In this document: positions 48,828 to 57,772 of the stretch, piece after piece
Layout of the letters: the number at the start of each line of letters is the position of its first letter
Numbering within the stretch: the first letter of the stretch is position 1
Assembly: GCF_019375475.1 (NCBI RefSeq)
Contig: NZ_JAHXGQ010000003.1
Location: 434,001-498,000, forward strand
Direction of reading: 5' to 3'
Length of the DNA: 64,000 bases
DNA from: Saccharothrix obliqua
Lineage (GTDB): Bacteria > Actinomycetota > Actinomycetes > Mycobacteriales > Pseudonocardiaceae
The notes under the pieces: model-generated
Seen by the model: only the letters and a program-made list of their open reading frames with translations
Told to the model about the DNA's origin: nothing
The model's database searches: none
Program-made: the position numbers and the translations under genes

Positions 48828-51800
48828 GTGGCGGAGTTCCGGGTACTCGGCAGCGTCGAGCTTCACGTCGGGGGCGATGTGGTCGACCTCGGTCCCGCGC
48901 GGCAGCGGTGCGTCCTGGCGGTGCTGCTGGTCGAGGCCAACACCACCGTGCCGGCCGAGCAGTTGATCGACCGGGTGTGGGGTGAGCGCGTGCCGAGCCG
49001 GGTGCGGGGCGCGCTGCACAGCTACCTGGCGCGGCTGCGGCGGGTGCTGGCCCCGGAGTGGGCGACGATCACCCGGCGGACGGGTGGTTACGTGCTGACC
49101 GTCGACGAGGAAACCGTGGACCTGCACCGGTTCCGCCGGTTGATCGGCCAAGCCCGTGCGGCCGTCGACGACGAGCAGGCGCTGGCGATGGGGGAGCAGG
49201 CGCTGGGCCTGTGGCGCGGTGAGCCGTTCACGGGGTTGGACTCCCCGTGGTTGGCCTCCGTCCGCGCCACCCTGGAAAGGGAGCACTTCGACGTCCGGCT
49301 CGACCACTACGACCGCCGGTTGCGAGTGGGCGGGCACGCCGCGCTGCTGCCGGTGCTGCGGGCCGAGGTGGGCAGGAACCCCCTGGACGAGCGCCTGGCC
49401 GGGCAGTTGGCACTCGCGCTGTACCGCGGTGGACGCCAGGCCGAGGCCCTCGAGGTGTTCCAGGAGGTCCGGCGGCGGCTGGTCGCCGAGGTCGGCATCG
49501 AACCCGGCCCGGACCTCCAGCGGCTCCAGGAGCGCATCCTCCGCGCCGACCGCGACCTCGTCGCGGCGCACCGGCCCGACGTGCGGCGGCACAACGACCT
49601 GCCCGGCGACCTGCCGGACTTCACCGGTCGCGACGCGGAGGTCGACGCGCTGCTGTCGGTCCTGCCCGCCGGTGGCGACCGGCGCACCGCGGCGGTGGTC
49701 GTCGCGATCGACGGCATGGCCGGCGTCGGCAAGACCGCCTTCGCCGTCCACGTCGCCCACCGCCTGGCCGATCGCCACCCCGACGCGCAACTGTTCCTGG
49801 ACCTGCACGCCCACACCTCCGGTCGCGAACCCCGCGACCCCGCCGACGCCCTCGACGTCCTGCTGCGCGGCCTCGGCGTGCCGGGCAGGCGGATCCCGGA
49901 CGACCCGGAGGCGCGGGCGAGCCTGTGGCGGTCCGTGCTGGCCGATCGGAAGGCGTTGGTGGTGCTGGACAACGCCGTCAACGTGGCGCAGGTCCGGCCG
50001 CTGCTGCCCGGCAACCCCGCGTGCCTGGTGCTGATCACCAGCCGCCACCGGCTCATCGACCTGGATTCGACGCGCACGCTGTCCCTGGACGTGCTGCCGC
50101 CGGGTGACGCGGCGACGCTGTTCACCCGTGTCGTCGGTGGCGATCACGCGGTCGCCGCGGTGGACGAGGTCGTGCGGTTGTGCGGCCGGCTGCCGCTGGC
50201 GGTGCGGATCGCCGCGGCCCGGTTGCGCTCGCGCCCGGCCTGGACGGCCGCCCACCTGGCACAACGCCTCCGCGAGGAACACCGGCGGCTGGGCGAGCTG
50301 ACCACCGGTGACCGGAGCGTCGTCGCCGCGTTCAGCCTGTCCCACCGCTACCTCAAGCCCGCCCACCAGCGGTTGTTCCGACTGCTGGGCACGCTCCCCG
50401 GCGTCGACTTCGACGCCCACCTCGCCGCCGCGGTGGCGGATTCCGACTTCCACGAGGCCGAGCGGCTGCTGGAGGACCTGCTCGACGTGCACCTGCTCCA
50501 GCAGCGCTCCGCCGGCCGGTACCGCTTCCACGACCTGCTGCGCTCCTACGCCGCGCGGTTGTCCGCCGACACTGACCACCCCGACGTCCGGAACGCCGCC
50601 CTGACCCGGGTCCTGGCCTACTACCTGCACACCAGCGCCGCGGCCATGGACGTCATCGCCACCGACAAACGGGGAACGCGCCCCGACGCCCCGATGCCCG
50701 CGACACCCGTCCCTTCCGTGTCGAACCTCGAACAAGCCCTGTCCTGGTTGGAGGCGGAGCGGCCCAACCTCGTCGCGGTCGCCGTGCACTCCGCCGACCA
50801 CGGTCACCCGACGCAGGCCAACCACCTCTCCGCGACGCTGTGGCGCTTCCTGCTCGTCGGCGGGTACTTCGACGACGCCCTCGTGCTGCACACCGTGGCC
50901 GTCACGACGGCGCGGAGCACCGGTGACCGGTTCCGCGAAGGTGAGGCGCACCTCAACATCGGTCTCACCTACTGGCGGTTGGGGCGCTCCAAGCACGCGC
51001 TCACCCACCTCGAACGAGCCCTCGCGCTGGCCGAAGACCTCGACGACGACGCGCTGCTCGGGCGGGTGCTGGTCGGGTTGGGCCTCGCGCACTGGGGCTC
51101 GGGCCGCTACCGCGAAGCCCTCGGCTGCTACTCGCGCGGACTCGTCCTGGCACGGCGGATCGGTGATCGCAACCTCGAAGGCCAGGCCCTGGTCGGCACG
51201 GGGTTCAACTACTGGGGCCTGGGCCGGTTCCAGGAGTCGATCGACCACCACCGGCAGGCGATCGAGTCGGCCCAGGACGCCGGTGACCGCGGCCTCGAAG
51301 GGTACCCGCTGGTGGGCATGGGCTTCGCGCACTGGAGCCTGGGCCGCTACCAGGAAGCCCTCGACCACCACCAGCGCGGGCTTCGCCTGGCGAGGGAAGT
51401 CGGCGATCGCAGTCTTGAGGGGCGTGCGTTGCACGGGTTGGGTTCGACGTGCCGGAGCTTGGGGCGGCACCACGACGCCCTCGACCACGACCTGCGGGCG
51501 CTTCGCGTGGGGAGGGAGGCCGGCGATCGCAGTCTTGAGGGGCGTGCGTTGCACGGGTTGGGTTCGACGTGCCGGAGCCTGGGGCGGCACCACGACGCCC
51601 TCGGCTACTTCGAACAGGCGCTCTCCCTCGCCCGCGCCATCGACAGCCACAACCTCGAAACCGAGGCGCTGAACGGACTGGGCGAAACCACCCGCGCCAC
51701 CGCCGACCCGGTTGCCGCGCTGTCCCACCACCGCAGGGCCCTCGCCCTCGCGCGCGAAACGGGCAACCAGGCCGAGCAGGTCCGCGCCCACGAAGGCATC

Positions 51801-51902
51801 GCCCACGCGCACAGCGACCTCGGCCAGGCCGAGGAGGCGGACCGGCACCGACGCGAGGCTGCGGCCATCCACCGTGACATCGGCGGGTCCACCAGCAGGT
51901 GA
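48828..51902 (+). CDS. AfsR-type regulator: SARP winged helix, BTAD, NB-ARC ATPase, TPR repeats
   Basis: 1024 residues. DNA-binding domain ~1-90 (FRVLGSVELHV, HSYLARLRRVL), BTAD ~95-245 (ALGLWRGEPF, RNPLDERL, EVGIEPGPDL), NB-ARC from ~260 (P-loop GMAGVGKT ~302, ALVVLDNAV Walker B-like, GRLPLAVRIAAA), and about eight TPR units of ~40 residues from ~690 to 990. GTG 48828 follows GGGGGAGA. Large SARP-STAND proteins such as AfsR integrate signals by ATP-dependent oligomerisation and switch on secondary metabolism or differentiation. It lies 6 kb beyond the cluster-linked genes, so a role in the tetronate pathway is plausible but not shown. TPR units 6 and 7 are nearly identical (see repeat). Confidence 0.93.
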   Translation: MAEFRVLGSVELHVGGDVVDLGPARQRCVLAVLLVEANTTVPAEQLIDRVWGERVPSRVRGALHSYLARLRRVLAPEWATITRRTGGYVLTVDEETVDLHRFRRLIGQARAAVDDEQALAMGEQALGLWRGEPFTGLDSPWLASVRATLEREHFDVRLDHYDRRLRVGGHAALLPVLRAEVGRNPLDERLAGQLALALYRGGRQAEALEVFQEVRRRLVAEVGIEPGPDLQRLQERILRADRDLVAAHRPDVRRHNDLPGDLPDFTGRDAEVDALLSVLPAGGDRRTAAVVVAIDGMAGVGKTAFAVHVAHRLADRHPDAQLFLDLHAHTSGREPRDPADALDVLLRGLGVPGRRIPDDPEARASLWRSVLADRKALVVLDNAVNVAQVRPLLPGNPACLVLITSRHRLIDLDSTRTLSLDVLPPGDAATLFTRVVGGDHAVAAVDEVVRLCGRLPLAVRIAAARLRSRPAWTAAHLAQRLREEHRRLGELTTGDRSVVAAFSLSHRYLKPAHQRLFRLLGTLPGVDFDAHLAAAVADSDFHEAERLLEDLLDVHLLQQRSAGRYRFHDLLRSYAARLSADTDHPDVRNAALTRVLAYYLHTSAAAMDVIATDKRGTRPDAPMPATPVPSVSNLEQALSWLEAERPNLVAVAVHSADHGHPTQANHLSATLWRFLLVGGYFDDALVLHTVAVTTARSTGDRFREGEAHLNIGLTYWRLGRSKHALTHLERALALAEDLDDDALLGRVLVGLGLAHWGSGRYREALGCYSRGLVLARRIGDRNLEGQALVGTGFNYWGLGRFQESIDHHRQAIESAQDAGDRGLEGYPLVGMGFAHWSLGRYQEALDHHQRGLRLAREVGDRSLEGRALHGLGSTCRSLGRHHDALDHDLRALRVGREAGDRSLEGRALHGLGSTCRSLGRHHDALGYFEQALSLARAIDSHNLETEALNGLGETTRATADPVAALSHHRRALALARETGNQAEQVRAHEGIAHAHSDLGQAEEADRHRREAAAIHRDIGGSTSR
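51401..51600 (+). repeat. Recent 120-bp tandem duplication within the TPR region
   Basis: Bases 51401-51480 and 51521-51600 match at 79 of 80 positions (single t/c difference), spaced exactly 120 bases, that is 40 codons or one TPR unit (GDRSLEGRALHGLGSTC is repeated). The other TPR units in the gene are far less alike at DNA level. Confidence 0.9.
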
Positions 51903-52239
51903 CAACCTCGGCCTGTGAGCGGGCCGCGTCGCCGAGCAGCGTCACGCCGGGCGTGTGCTCCCACATGTGGGGCACGGGTGGCGCGTACAGCGGCCGGTGG
52001 ACCAGGTTGCCGACGAGGAACGCCTTACAGATCGGGGTGCCAGTCCGCGTAGAGGCCGAGCAGCTCGGCGTTGGTGGGCTCCAGTCGTCACGTGCGCAGG
52101 CAGGCGTACGCGCGGAGGTGGTCGCCGCTGTTGCGCTGGGAGCACAGCATCCCTCGTGCCCAGCGACCCTCGTGCCCCGGCCGGTGAGTTCGAGCAGGCG
52201 CTCGTCAACCGGGCTGCAAGGTATTCGTCGGTATCGCAA
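51903..52239 (-). pseudogene. Fragment of an FAD-dependent monooxygenase
   Basis: On the minus strand one open frame contains NLVHRPLYAPPVPHMWEHT followed by PGVTLLGDAARSQ, the GD motif and preceding strand of TetX/PHBH-type monooxygenases. The residues that should follow (PFAGEGAN region) are missing and the frame runs antisense into the regulator. Upstream there is no FAD-binding N-terminal domain. A truncated relic. Confidence 0.65.
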
Positions 52240-52530
52240 ACTATCTACGACGTAGAGCCATTGTCGACCCGCTAATTGATTATTTGGTCGCGAAGTCGGC
52301 GGTCAGATTCGGGGTGGTGCGAGTTAGGTCGGGAAGCACGCGTTGTGGTGGCCGTATCTGCCGTAGCCTACGGTACAGACCCGCTTTCTCGCGTCTTCCG
52401 TTCGACTGGTAAGAGTCGGTTGAACGGGCGGAGGTCACTGCAAGTCACTCTATGCCATGCGTAGGTCATCCAGCGGATTGAATCGTTCGTTCAGGCTTGG
52501 AGAGCACGCACATCCGGTCCGATCGAGGCG

Positions 52531-52749
52531 GTGGTGAAGGTGTGGAGCGCTCTGAGCGTCGACGTGGGTGGGATCGTGTTGTTCCTGGTCTGGTTGGTGC
52601 TGCCTCCGCTCTACGTCATCGCTCTTGGTCGGCGGTATGTGCGGCAGTGCGTGGAGAGCGCTGCGGCGGCGGTGTGGGCGCGGGAGGAGCTTCGGGCTGC
52701 GCTTGAGGAGTCGCCGTCTGCTGGTCGGCATCGCATGGAAGGAACGTGA
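52531..52749 (+). CDS. Small membrane protein, hypothetical
   Basis: 72 residues. One strong membrane span (VGGIVLFLVWLVLPPLYVIAL, ~12-32) then a basic-amphipathic helix (YVRQCVESAAAAVWAREELRAA). GTG 52531 has GAGG shortly upstream; GTG 52534 is an alternative. The stop overlaps the next gene's GTG as GTGA, so the two form an operon. It begins the block with conjugative-element character; function unknown. Confidence 0.6.
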   Translation: MVKVWSALSVDVGGIVLFLVWLVLPPLYVIALGRRYVRQCVESAAAAVWAREELRAALEESPSAGRHRMEGT

Positions 52750-53132
52750 TTGGCATGGCGGCTACGACTGCTTCGGCGAAGTCCGCAGGCGGCCTGACGG
52801 AGGTGCAGCGGGTTGCCGCGGAGCGGCGGGCGATCGGGTTGCTCAGCCCTGTTGCCTATGACGAGGCTGTGGCGAACATGGTCATGGCGTCGGCTCCCAA
52901 CCTGTTCGCCGTGGTGGAGTACGAGGTGGCGGCCCCGGAGATTGCTCGGGTGATGGGTTACGGCGTGTCGGCCGGCGAGTGGGTGCACGTGGTGTCGGTG
53001 GATGGCACGGCGTGTGGCACCTTCGAAACCGCGGACGAGGCGCTCAAGCCTTACGAGACGACGAACGAGGTTGCTGCGCGGATCGTGTGGATCACTCCTG
53101 ATTTGGTGCTTCAGAAGTTGCTGGTCAAGTAG
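52746..53132 (+). CDS. Hypothetical protein, element-associated
   Basis: 128 residues (125 if the ATG at 52755 is used). Predicted soluble alpha/beta protein with regular segments (YDEAVANMVMASAPNLFAVV, WVHVVSVDGTACGTF). No known domain recognised. It overlaps the preceding membrane-protein gene and is followed by a strong hairpin, so the pair is a short transcription unit. Confidence 0.65.
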   Translation: MIGMAATTASAKSAGGLTEVQRVAAERRAIGLLSPVAYDEAVANMVMASAPNLFAVVEYEVAAPEIARVMGYGVSAGEWVHVVSVDGTACGTFETADEALKPYETTNEVAARIVWITPDLVLQKLLVK

Positions 53133-53165
53133 AGAGTGCCGCCCCGCCGCTGTGCGTGGGACGGG

Positions 53166-53210
53166 ACGGCTGTGGGCCGCGCATCCTCGGGATGTGCGGC
53201 CCACAGCCGT
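53166..53210. terminator. Strong hairpin terminator
   Basis: Two 21-base arms starting ACGGCTGTGG and ending CCACAGCCGT pair with one mismatch around a TCG loop, followed by TTTCTGG. It lies 33 bases after the hypothetical gene and should end that two-gene transcript. Confidence 0.85.
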
Positions 53211-53434
53211 TTCTGGACCGACCGGGACGGCTCGATGTGGTGCTGTCCCGTGTCCCGAGGAAGGTTTGTGCAGGTCACGGCAGTGACGGGGTAGGTGGCG
53301 TTGGGACGGGTTGGGTGCTGGTGGGACGGGTGGAATCAAACGGTCTGCGGCCTGTGCGAGACTGAAATCAACGACTGGTCAGCGCCCTGTCAGCTCGACT
53401 GATCTTCGAGTCAGCCATACGGAAGGACGCCGCT

Positions 53435-55006
53435 ATGCGGATGCCTCGCACGGTGCTTGAGCAGAAGATCCGCGAACGACGCATGACCTTGGAGGAGTTC
53501 GCCGAGTTCGCCGAGACGTTCGCACGGGAACGCGGCGAGCCGGGGACGCTCGGGCTGCGGCATCTTCACCGGCTGGTCGCCGGCCGCAAGTCGTCCGGTG
53601 AACCGCTCGGGCCGGTGCGGCAGGTGACCGCTCGACTGCTGGAGAGCATCTTCGAGACGGGCATCGAGGAGTTGCTGTCAGCTCCATCCGCGGTCGAAGC
53701 GGTCGGCCTAGAAGTGAGTGCCGAACCTCCTGGCCGTGCTGATCTGGAGATCGCGGCGGCGCTGGAGTGGTTGGACGAGCGGGCCGGGTGGGCGGCCGGC
53801 ATGAGTCGGGCGAAGGTTCGTGCGCGGGTTCGAGAGTCCGATCCCGGCGCCCTGCTTGATCAACGGGCGTGGCGGGCGAAGGTTGGGCGTCGGCAGCTCG
53901 TGAGGGCACTTGACCGGTATTACGACGCATCCGCGAGTGGGCACGGCATGTACCGCGTGCGCTACGGCGATGAGGAGGTCGTGACTACGGTCTTCGGTCG
54001 GCCTGACTGGTGGGACGGAGTGGCCGCGCTGGATGGCCAAAGCGACCGGTTGGTGTTCAACACCGAAGCGTTCATGCCGAGAGGAGTCCTGAGCGCTCGC
54101 GGCGTGGAAGCGGCTGTTTACAGGATTGCCGAGTCCGCCGCGCTTGGTGTACGGGTCGCCAATCTGCCGCTGTACCGGTTGTTGAACGTGCAGGTTGGCG
54201 AGGTGCTGACGGGCACTGTCGGGTTGGCACCATTCATCGAGTACGCGCTGACGGTGGATCTGCTCGAACGTGAGATGGTGGACGCGGTGAGCCGTCGGCA
54301 TGGCGGTTTGCCGTTGCGGGACGAGTACCTACCGGATGTCGGAGCGGTGCTTGATCCGGCCGGGCGGGTGTGTGCGGGCGGGGTGGTGGCGCTGTGTGCG
54401 ATCGCGCGGCCTCGGGACCGGTTCCGCGGTGAGCCCGACTTCGCGTTGTTGGTGCAGGAACGGTCCGGAAGCGTGCTCAACGCCGCTGGGCGGCTCGCCG
54501 TGATTCCCAAGGGATTCCATCAGCCGCTCAACGATGTGCGGGCGGATGTCCAACTCGGGGCCACCTTGTTGCGCGAACTGGAGGAAGAACTGTTCGGGAG
54601 GACCGAGGTCGACACGACCAGCGGAGAATGTCGAGCGGCTGCTCCGATGCATCCTGCGCGGTGGTCCGAGCCGATGAGGTGGCTGGCGGAAGAACCCGGT
54701 CGGCTGCGGCTGGAGCGGACCGGGTTCGGGTTCAACCTGGTGAGCGGCAACTACGAGTTCGCCAGCCTGGTCGTGATCGAGGATGAGGAGTTCTGGCCGC
54801 GCTTCGGTGGACAGGTGGAGGCAAACTGGGAAGCCGTCGGTTTGCAGCTCTATTCGAGTCTGGACGGTGGGCTGATCGGGGACTTGATCGCGCGCGAGTC
54901 TTGGAGCAATGAAGGGCTGTTCGCATTGCTCCAAGGACTGCGGCGGTTGCGGGAGATCGGCGGGAAGCGGGTCGATCTGCCCGAGGTTGAACTGTCAGGT
55001 TTGTGA
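53435..55006 (+). CDS. HTH protein with Nudix-like domain (possible Pif-like element protein), copy 1
   Basis: 523 residues. The N-terminal ~80 residues resemble an HTH (RRMTLEEFAEFAETFAR, then LRHLHRLVAGRKS). A central domain (~105-330) is shared with the paralogue at 55342. The C-terminal half has VIPKGFHQPLNDVRAD, and at ~375-390 LLRELEEELFG, a Nudix-box-like RExxEE segment with the final Gly shifted by one. Then FNLVSGNYEFASLVVIEDEEFW. ATG 53435 follows GGAAGGA. The pSAM2 element encodes Pif, a Nudix-containing factor that blocks redundant conjugative transfer; a similar immunity or regulatory role is a reasonable inference given the TraB gene nearby, but identity with Pif is not shown. 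Confidence 0.72.
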   Translation: MRMPRTVLEQKIRERRMTLEEFAEFAETFARERGEPGTLGLRHLHRLVAGRKSSGEPLGPVRQVTARLLESIFETGIEELLSAPSAVEAVGLEVSAEPPGRADLEIAAALEWLDERAGWAAGMSRAKVRARVRESDPGALLDQRAWRAKVGRRQLVRALDRYYDASASGHGMYRVRYGDEEVVTTVFGRPDWWDGVAALDGQSDRLVFNTEAFMPRGVLSARGVEAAVYRIAESAALGVRVANLPLYRLLNVQVGEVLTGTVGLAPFIEYALTVDLLEREMVDAVSRRHGGLPLRDEYLPDVGAVLDPAGRVCAGGVVALCAIARPRDRFRGEPDFALLVQERSGSVLNAAGRLAVIPKGFHQPLNDVRADVQLGATLLRELEEELFGRTEVDTTSGECRAAAPMHPARWSEPMRWLAEEPGRLRLERTGFGFNLVSGNYEFASLVVIEDEEFWPRFGGQVEANWEAVGLQLYSSLDGGLIGDLIARESWSNEGLFALLQGLRRLREIGGKRVDLPEVELSGL

Positions 55007-55345
55007 CGGCCAGCGGACGGTCATGACGGTGGACTCGTCCAGAGCTTCCCATGAGTGGTCGACGCCCGGACCCCACATGATGTAGTCGCCAGGGCGGGTC
55101 ATGGTGGAATTTCCCTCGGTGGTGTCCACGCGGAAGCGACCCTGAACGAGGATGACCAGGGTGGTGCGCTGGTCGTCCGCTGTCCAGTCGGGGCGCTTGT
55201 CGCCAGCGGGGTGGTTGGCCCACTTGACTTCCACGTCCTTCTGCGAACGGACGCCCTGGGAAGGGTCGATGAAGTGGCCCACCAGCCAGCCTCTTGTTCC
55301 GCCGGTGTCCTCGTTGGCGTTTCCGGCCTGCCAGTTGGCGGTCAC
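54995..55345 (-). CDS. Small cupin-domain protein
   Basis: 116 residues. GTG 55345 is preferred: GGGAG lies 5 bases before it and it overlaps the upstream stop as GTGA. Single cupin barrel: TLVILVQGRFRVD (first motif region), MTRPGDYIMWGPGVDHSWEA (second motif, with the His in DHSW), VMTVRW at the end. The 3' end overlaps the convergent HTH-Nudix gene by 12 bases. It is co-transcribed with the second HTH-Nudix gene. Cupins of this size bind small molecules or act as simple enzymes; no ligand is evident. Confidence 0.8.
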   Translation of the reverse strand: MTANWQAGNANEDTGGTRGWLVGHFIDPSQGVRSQKDVEVKWANHPAGDKRPDWTADDQRTTLVILVQGRFRVDTTEGNSTMTRPGDYIMWGPGVDHSWEALDESTVMTVRWPSQT

Positions 55346-56910
55346 TTGATCTCCCATTCGACGGTTGGCAGGATGACGCGGTCCTCGCCGATCTCCCGCA
55401 GTCGGCGGAGACCTTGGAGGAGCGCGAACAGCCCTTCGTTGCTCCACGCTACATCGTTGGCAAGTTCTGCCGACAGCTCCGCGTCGAGGCTGGAATACTG
55501 GCGCAGGTTTGAGGACTCCCAATTGGCGCGTACCTGGCCGCCGTACCTGGTCCAGAATTCCTCGTCTTCGATGACGATCAGGCTGGCGAACTCGTAGTTG
55601 CCACTCACCAGGTTGAGGCCGAAGCCGGTGCACTCCATGCGCAGGCGGCCGGGTTCCGCCATCAGCCAGCGCATCGGCTCGGACAGGTGGCTCGGGTGCA
55701 TCGGGTCCGCGTGGCGCTGGTCGCCGATGGTGTTGTCGATGTCCTCGCGGCCGAACAGCTCCTCTTCCATCTCCCGGCGGAGTGTCGCTCCGATTTGGGC
55801 ATCGGCTCGGAAATCGGTCAACGGCTGATGGAAGCCTTTGGGGATCACGGCCAGGCGGCGGGCGGCGTTGATGACGTGGCCTGAGCGTTCCTGGACCAAC
55901 AGCAGGTAGTCCGGCCTGCTGCGGAAGAAGTCGGCGGGACGAGCGATCGCCGTCAAGGCGAGGGCACCACCGGCGCACAGGCGGTTCGACACATCGAGCA
56001 CGGCGGACAGGTCCGGAAGGTAGGCGTCGCGCAGGGGCAGCGTTCCGCGGGTGGTCGGCTGGTTGGTGGTCAGCGCGTCGACCAGCTCACCTTCGAGCAG
56101 GTCCATCGTCACCACGTACCCCACAAAGCTCGTCACGCCAACGGAACCCGCGATGGCCTGTTTGCGCACGTCCACGTCGAGCAGTCGGAACAGCGGCATG
56201 TTCACCATGCGGTTGCCGAGCGCCAACGTTTCGGCCAACCGCTGAGCAGCGCGCCCGGCGGTCTCCTCGTCCATCGTCGGGCCGTCGTCCAGGGTTACGC
56301 CTGCGAGCTTCAGCCGGTCATGGCTGGGGGCCAAGGGGCAGTCGAGGTCGAGCCATGCCGGCTGGGTGAGCACCGTGGTGGTGGCGCCCACTGCGCCGAA
56401 GCGGGCCGTGTAACGGCCGTGCCCACCGGTCGGCTGGCCGTAGTAGTCGGCGAGTGCTCGGGCGGTGTCCCGCTGGCTGATCCGGCCCCGGCGAGCGCCC
56501 CGATCGTGCAGCGCTGGAACGTCCAGATGCACGAGGCGCGTGGCGACTTCACGCCGGGCGGTTCCTGGCTCCCAGTGCGCGTGTTCATCGAGCCAGTCCA
56601 GCGCGGCGACGATGGCCGAGTCCGCGCTGAGACGAAGCTCGGCGTCGGCCGCCGCGCCTTGCGGGAGGTCGAGGGGCGGCTCGTTGACGAGCGCGGCGAA
56701 CCTCGCCTTGACCGCGGGGGCGGCACGGTCCAGCGCGGTGTCCAGGAGTTGCTGCATCTCCGACTTGGGCCGCAGGTCCGGCTTCTGGTGCCAGGACGCG
56801 ACCGTGCGGACTCCGATGCCCAGGTGCTCGGCGAACGTTTCGTGGCTGAGGCGTAGAGCGGCCTGGAGTGCGGACGCGGTTCGGCCGGTCCAACCATGGT
56901 TCAGGCTCAT
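55342..56910 (-). CDS. HTH protein with Nudix-like domain (possible Pif-like element protein), copy 2
   Basis: 522 residues from ATG 56910; a GTG 108 bases upstream is in frame but adds a Cys-rich stretch absent from the paralogue. N-terminal HTH (LQAALRLSHETFAEHLGIG, VRTVASWHQKP) of the XRE type, quite different from copy 1, then the same central and C-terminal architecture: LPLRDAYLPDLSAVLDVSNR, VIPKGFHQPLTDFRAD, REMEEELFGRED at ~390, FNLVSGNYEFASL...EDEEFW. The two copies are clearly homologous over ~430 residues with exchanged N-termini. They are convergent and separated only by the cupin gene. Confidence 0.75.
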   Translation of the reverse strand: MSLNHGWTGRTASALQAALRLSHETFAEHLGIGVRTVASWHQKPDLRPKSEMQQLLDTALDRAAPAVKARFAALVNEPPLDLPQGAAADAELRLSADSAIVAALDWLDEHAHWEPGTARREVATRLVHLDVPALHDRGARRGRISQRDTARALADYYGQPTGGHGRYTARFGAVGATTTVLTQPAWLDLDCPLAPSHDRLKLAGVTLDDGPTMDEETAGRAAQRLAETLALGNRMVNMPLFRLLDVDVRKQAIAGSVGVTSFVGYVVTMDLLEGELVDALTTNQPTTRGTLPLRDAYLPDLSAVLDVSNRLCAGGALALTAIARPADFFRSRPDYLLLVQERSGHVINAARRLAVIPKGFHQPLTDFRADAQIGATLRREMEEELFGREDIDNTIGDQRHADPMHPSHLSEPMRWLMAEPGRLRMECTGFGLNLVSGNYEFASLIVIEDEEFWTRYGGQVRANWESSNLRQYSSLDAELSAELANDVAWSNEGLFALLQGLRRLREIGEDRVILPTVEWEIK

Positions 56911-57042
56911 CACTACCCCTGCGCATGATGTGCAGTGGACCTGCACTGGTTGTGCATCGGTGGTGCATGGGTTCCGGCCGCTGATCGCAGTGGAATTAGC
57001 GGCATGGGAAACAAGCACTCCGACCAGCGGAAATGCATTGAG

Positions 57043-57426
57043 CTATCGGCGATCGCGCACGTGTTCGAGCACGGTTGCGAGGTTCGACTTGAGGTCGTCG
57101 AGGCGTTGGGTGATCTCGATCAGCCGTTGCTCGACACTGTCCAAACGGGACCAGAGGCTGTCGGTCGGGTCCGTCACCGGGTCGTCTGCTTCCGGCGGCT
57201 TTCTGTTGTGCAGCACGGCATCGAGGTGTTGCGGGTGCCAGCCGAGGGCTGTGGACAGCGACTCCAGGGTGCGCGGACTGCGGCGGCGCTCGACGGTGTG
57301 GTGCTGCACTTCGCGGACGATCGCCTGGGAGACGTGCGAGCGTTCCGCAAGCTCGCGTTGACGCCAGCCCAGTTCGTTCACCCGCTGGTTGATGGCCTTG
57401 GCGACTGCCGCCCAGTCCTCCGACAC
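57043..57426 (-). CDS. XRE-family HTH regulator
   Basis: 127 residues. HTH at ~10-60 (NELGWRQRELAERSHVSQAI and RTLESLSTALGW), then a C-terminal coiled helix (SLWSRLDSVEQRLIEITQRL) likely for dimerisation. GTG 57426 follows GGAGGAA. Divergent from the excisionase-like gene at 57581 across ~155 bases, an arrangement typical of the repressor controlling excision and transfer genes in actinomycete integrative elements. Confidence 0.85.
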   Translation of the reverse strand: MSEDWAAVAKAINQRVNELGWRQRELAERSHVSQAIVREVQHHTVERRRSPRTLESLSTALGWHPQHLDAVLHNRKPPEADDPVTDPTDSLWSRLDSVEQRLIEITQRLDDLKSNLATVLEHVRDRR

Positions 57427-57580
57427 GTATTCCTCCGCGCTCCGCCTGAACGCCGAGATTAGCCGCTATCCGCCGTTGCGTGGCGCGTACACGCAACGCG
57501 CGATCAGTCGCGTCGTCTGATGCGCTGAAATCACTGAGTTCGAGCTGAAATCATTGGCTTCAGGTTGAAGGGCTTATCTC

Positions 57581-57772
57581 ATGCGTACTTCTCTGTCTTT
57601 CGGATTCACCGTTCGCCAGGCGGCTTGGCTGCTCGGCGTCGACCCGGCCACCGTTCACCGCGCCATTCGCGTCGGGACGTTGCCGCTGGTGCGCCGCCGC
57701 GGCCGGTACGTCATTCCGGCTCACGCGCTGGTTCGGCTGCTCGTCGCGCCTCGTACTGGGGGCACACCTTGA
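57581..57772 (+). CDS. Excisionase-like HTH_17 (MerR-fold) small protein
   Basis: 63 residues: FTVRQAAWLLGVDPATVHRA, then IRVGTLPLVRRRGRYVIPAH, the winged-helix layout of Xis/AlpA-type proteins. It precedes WhiB with a TTGA overlap. Probable recombination directionality factor or promoter regulator of the element. Confidence 0.8.
   Translation: MRTSLSFGFTVRQAAWLLGVDPATVHRAIRVGTLPLVRRRGRYVIPAHALVRLLVAPRTGGTP

Noticed and set aside
48780..51905. Minus-strand open frame of 1041 codons opposite the AfsR-type regulator
   Set aside because: It follows the repeat structure of the plus-strand gene in antisense and has low-complexity Gln/Val/Gly composition; no domain.
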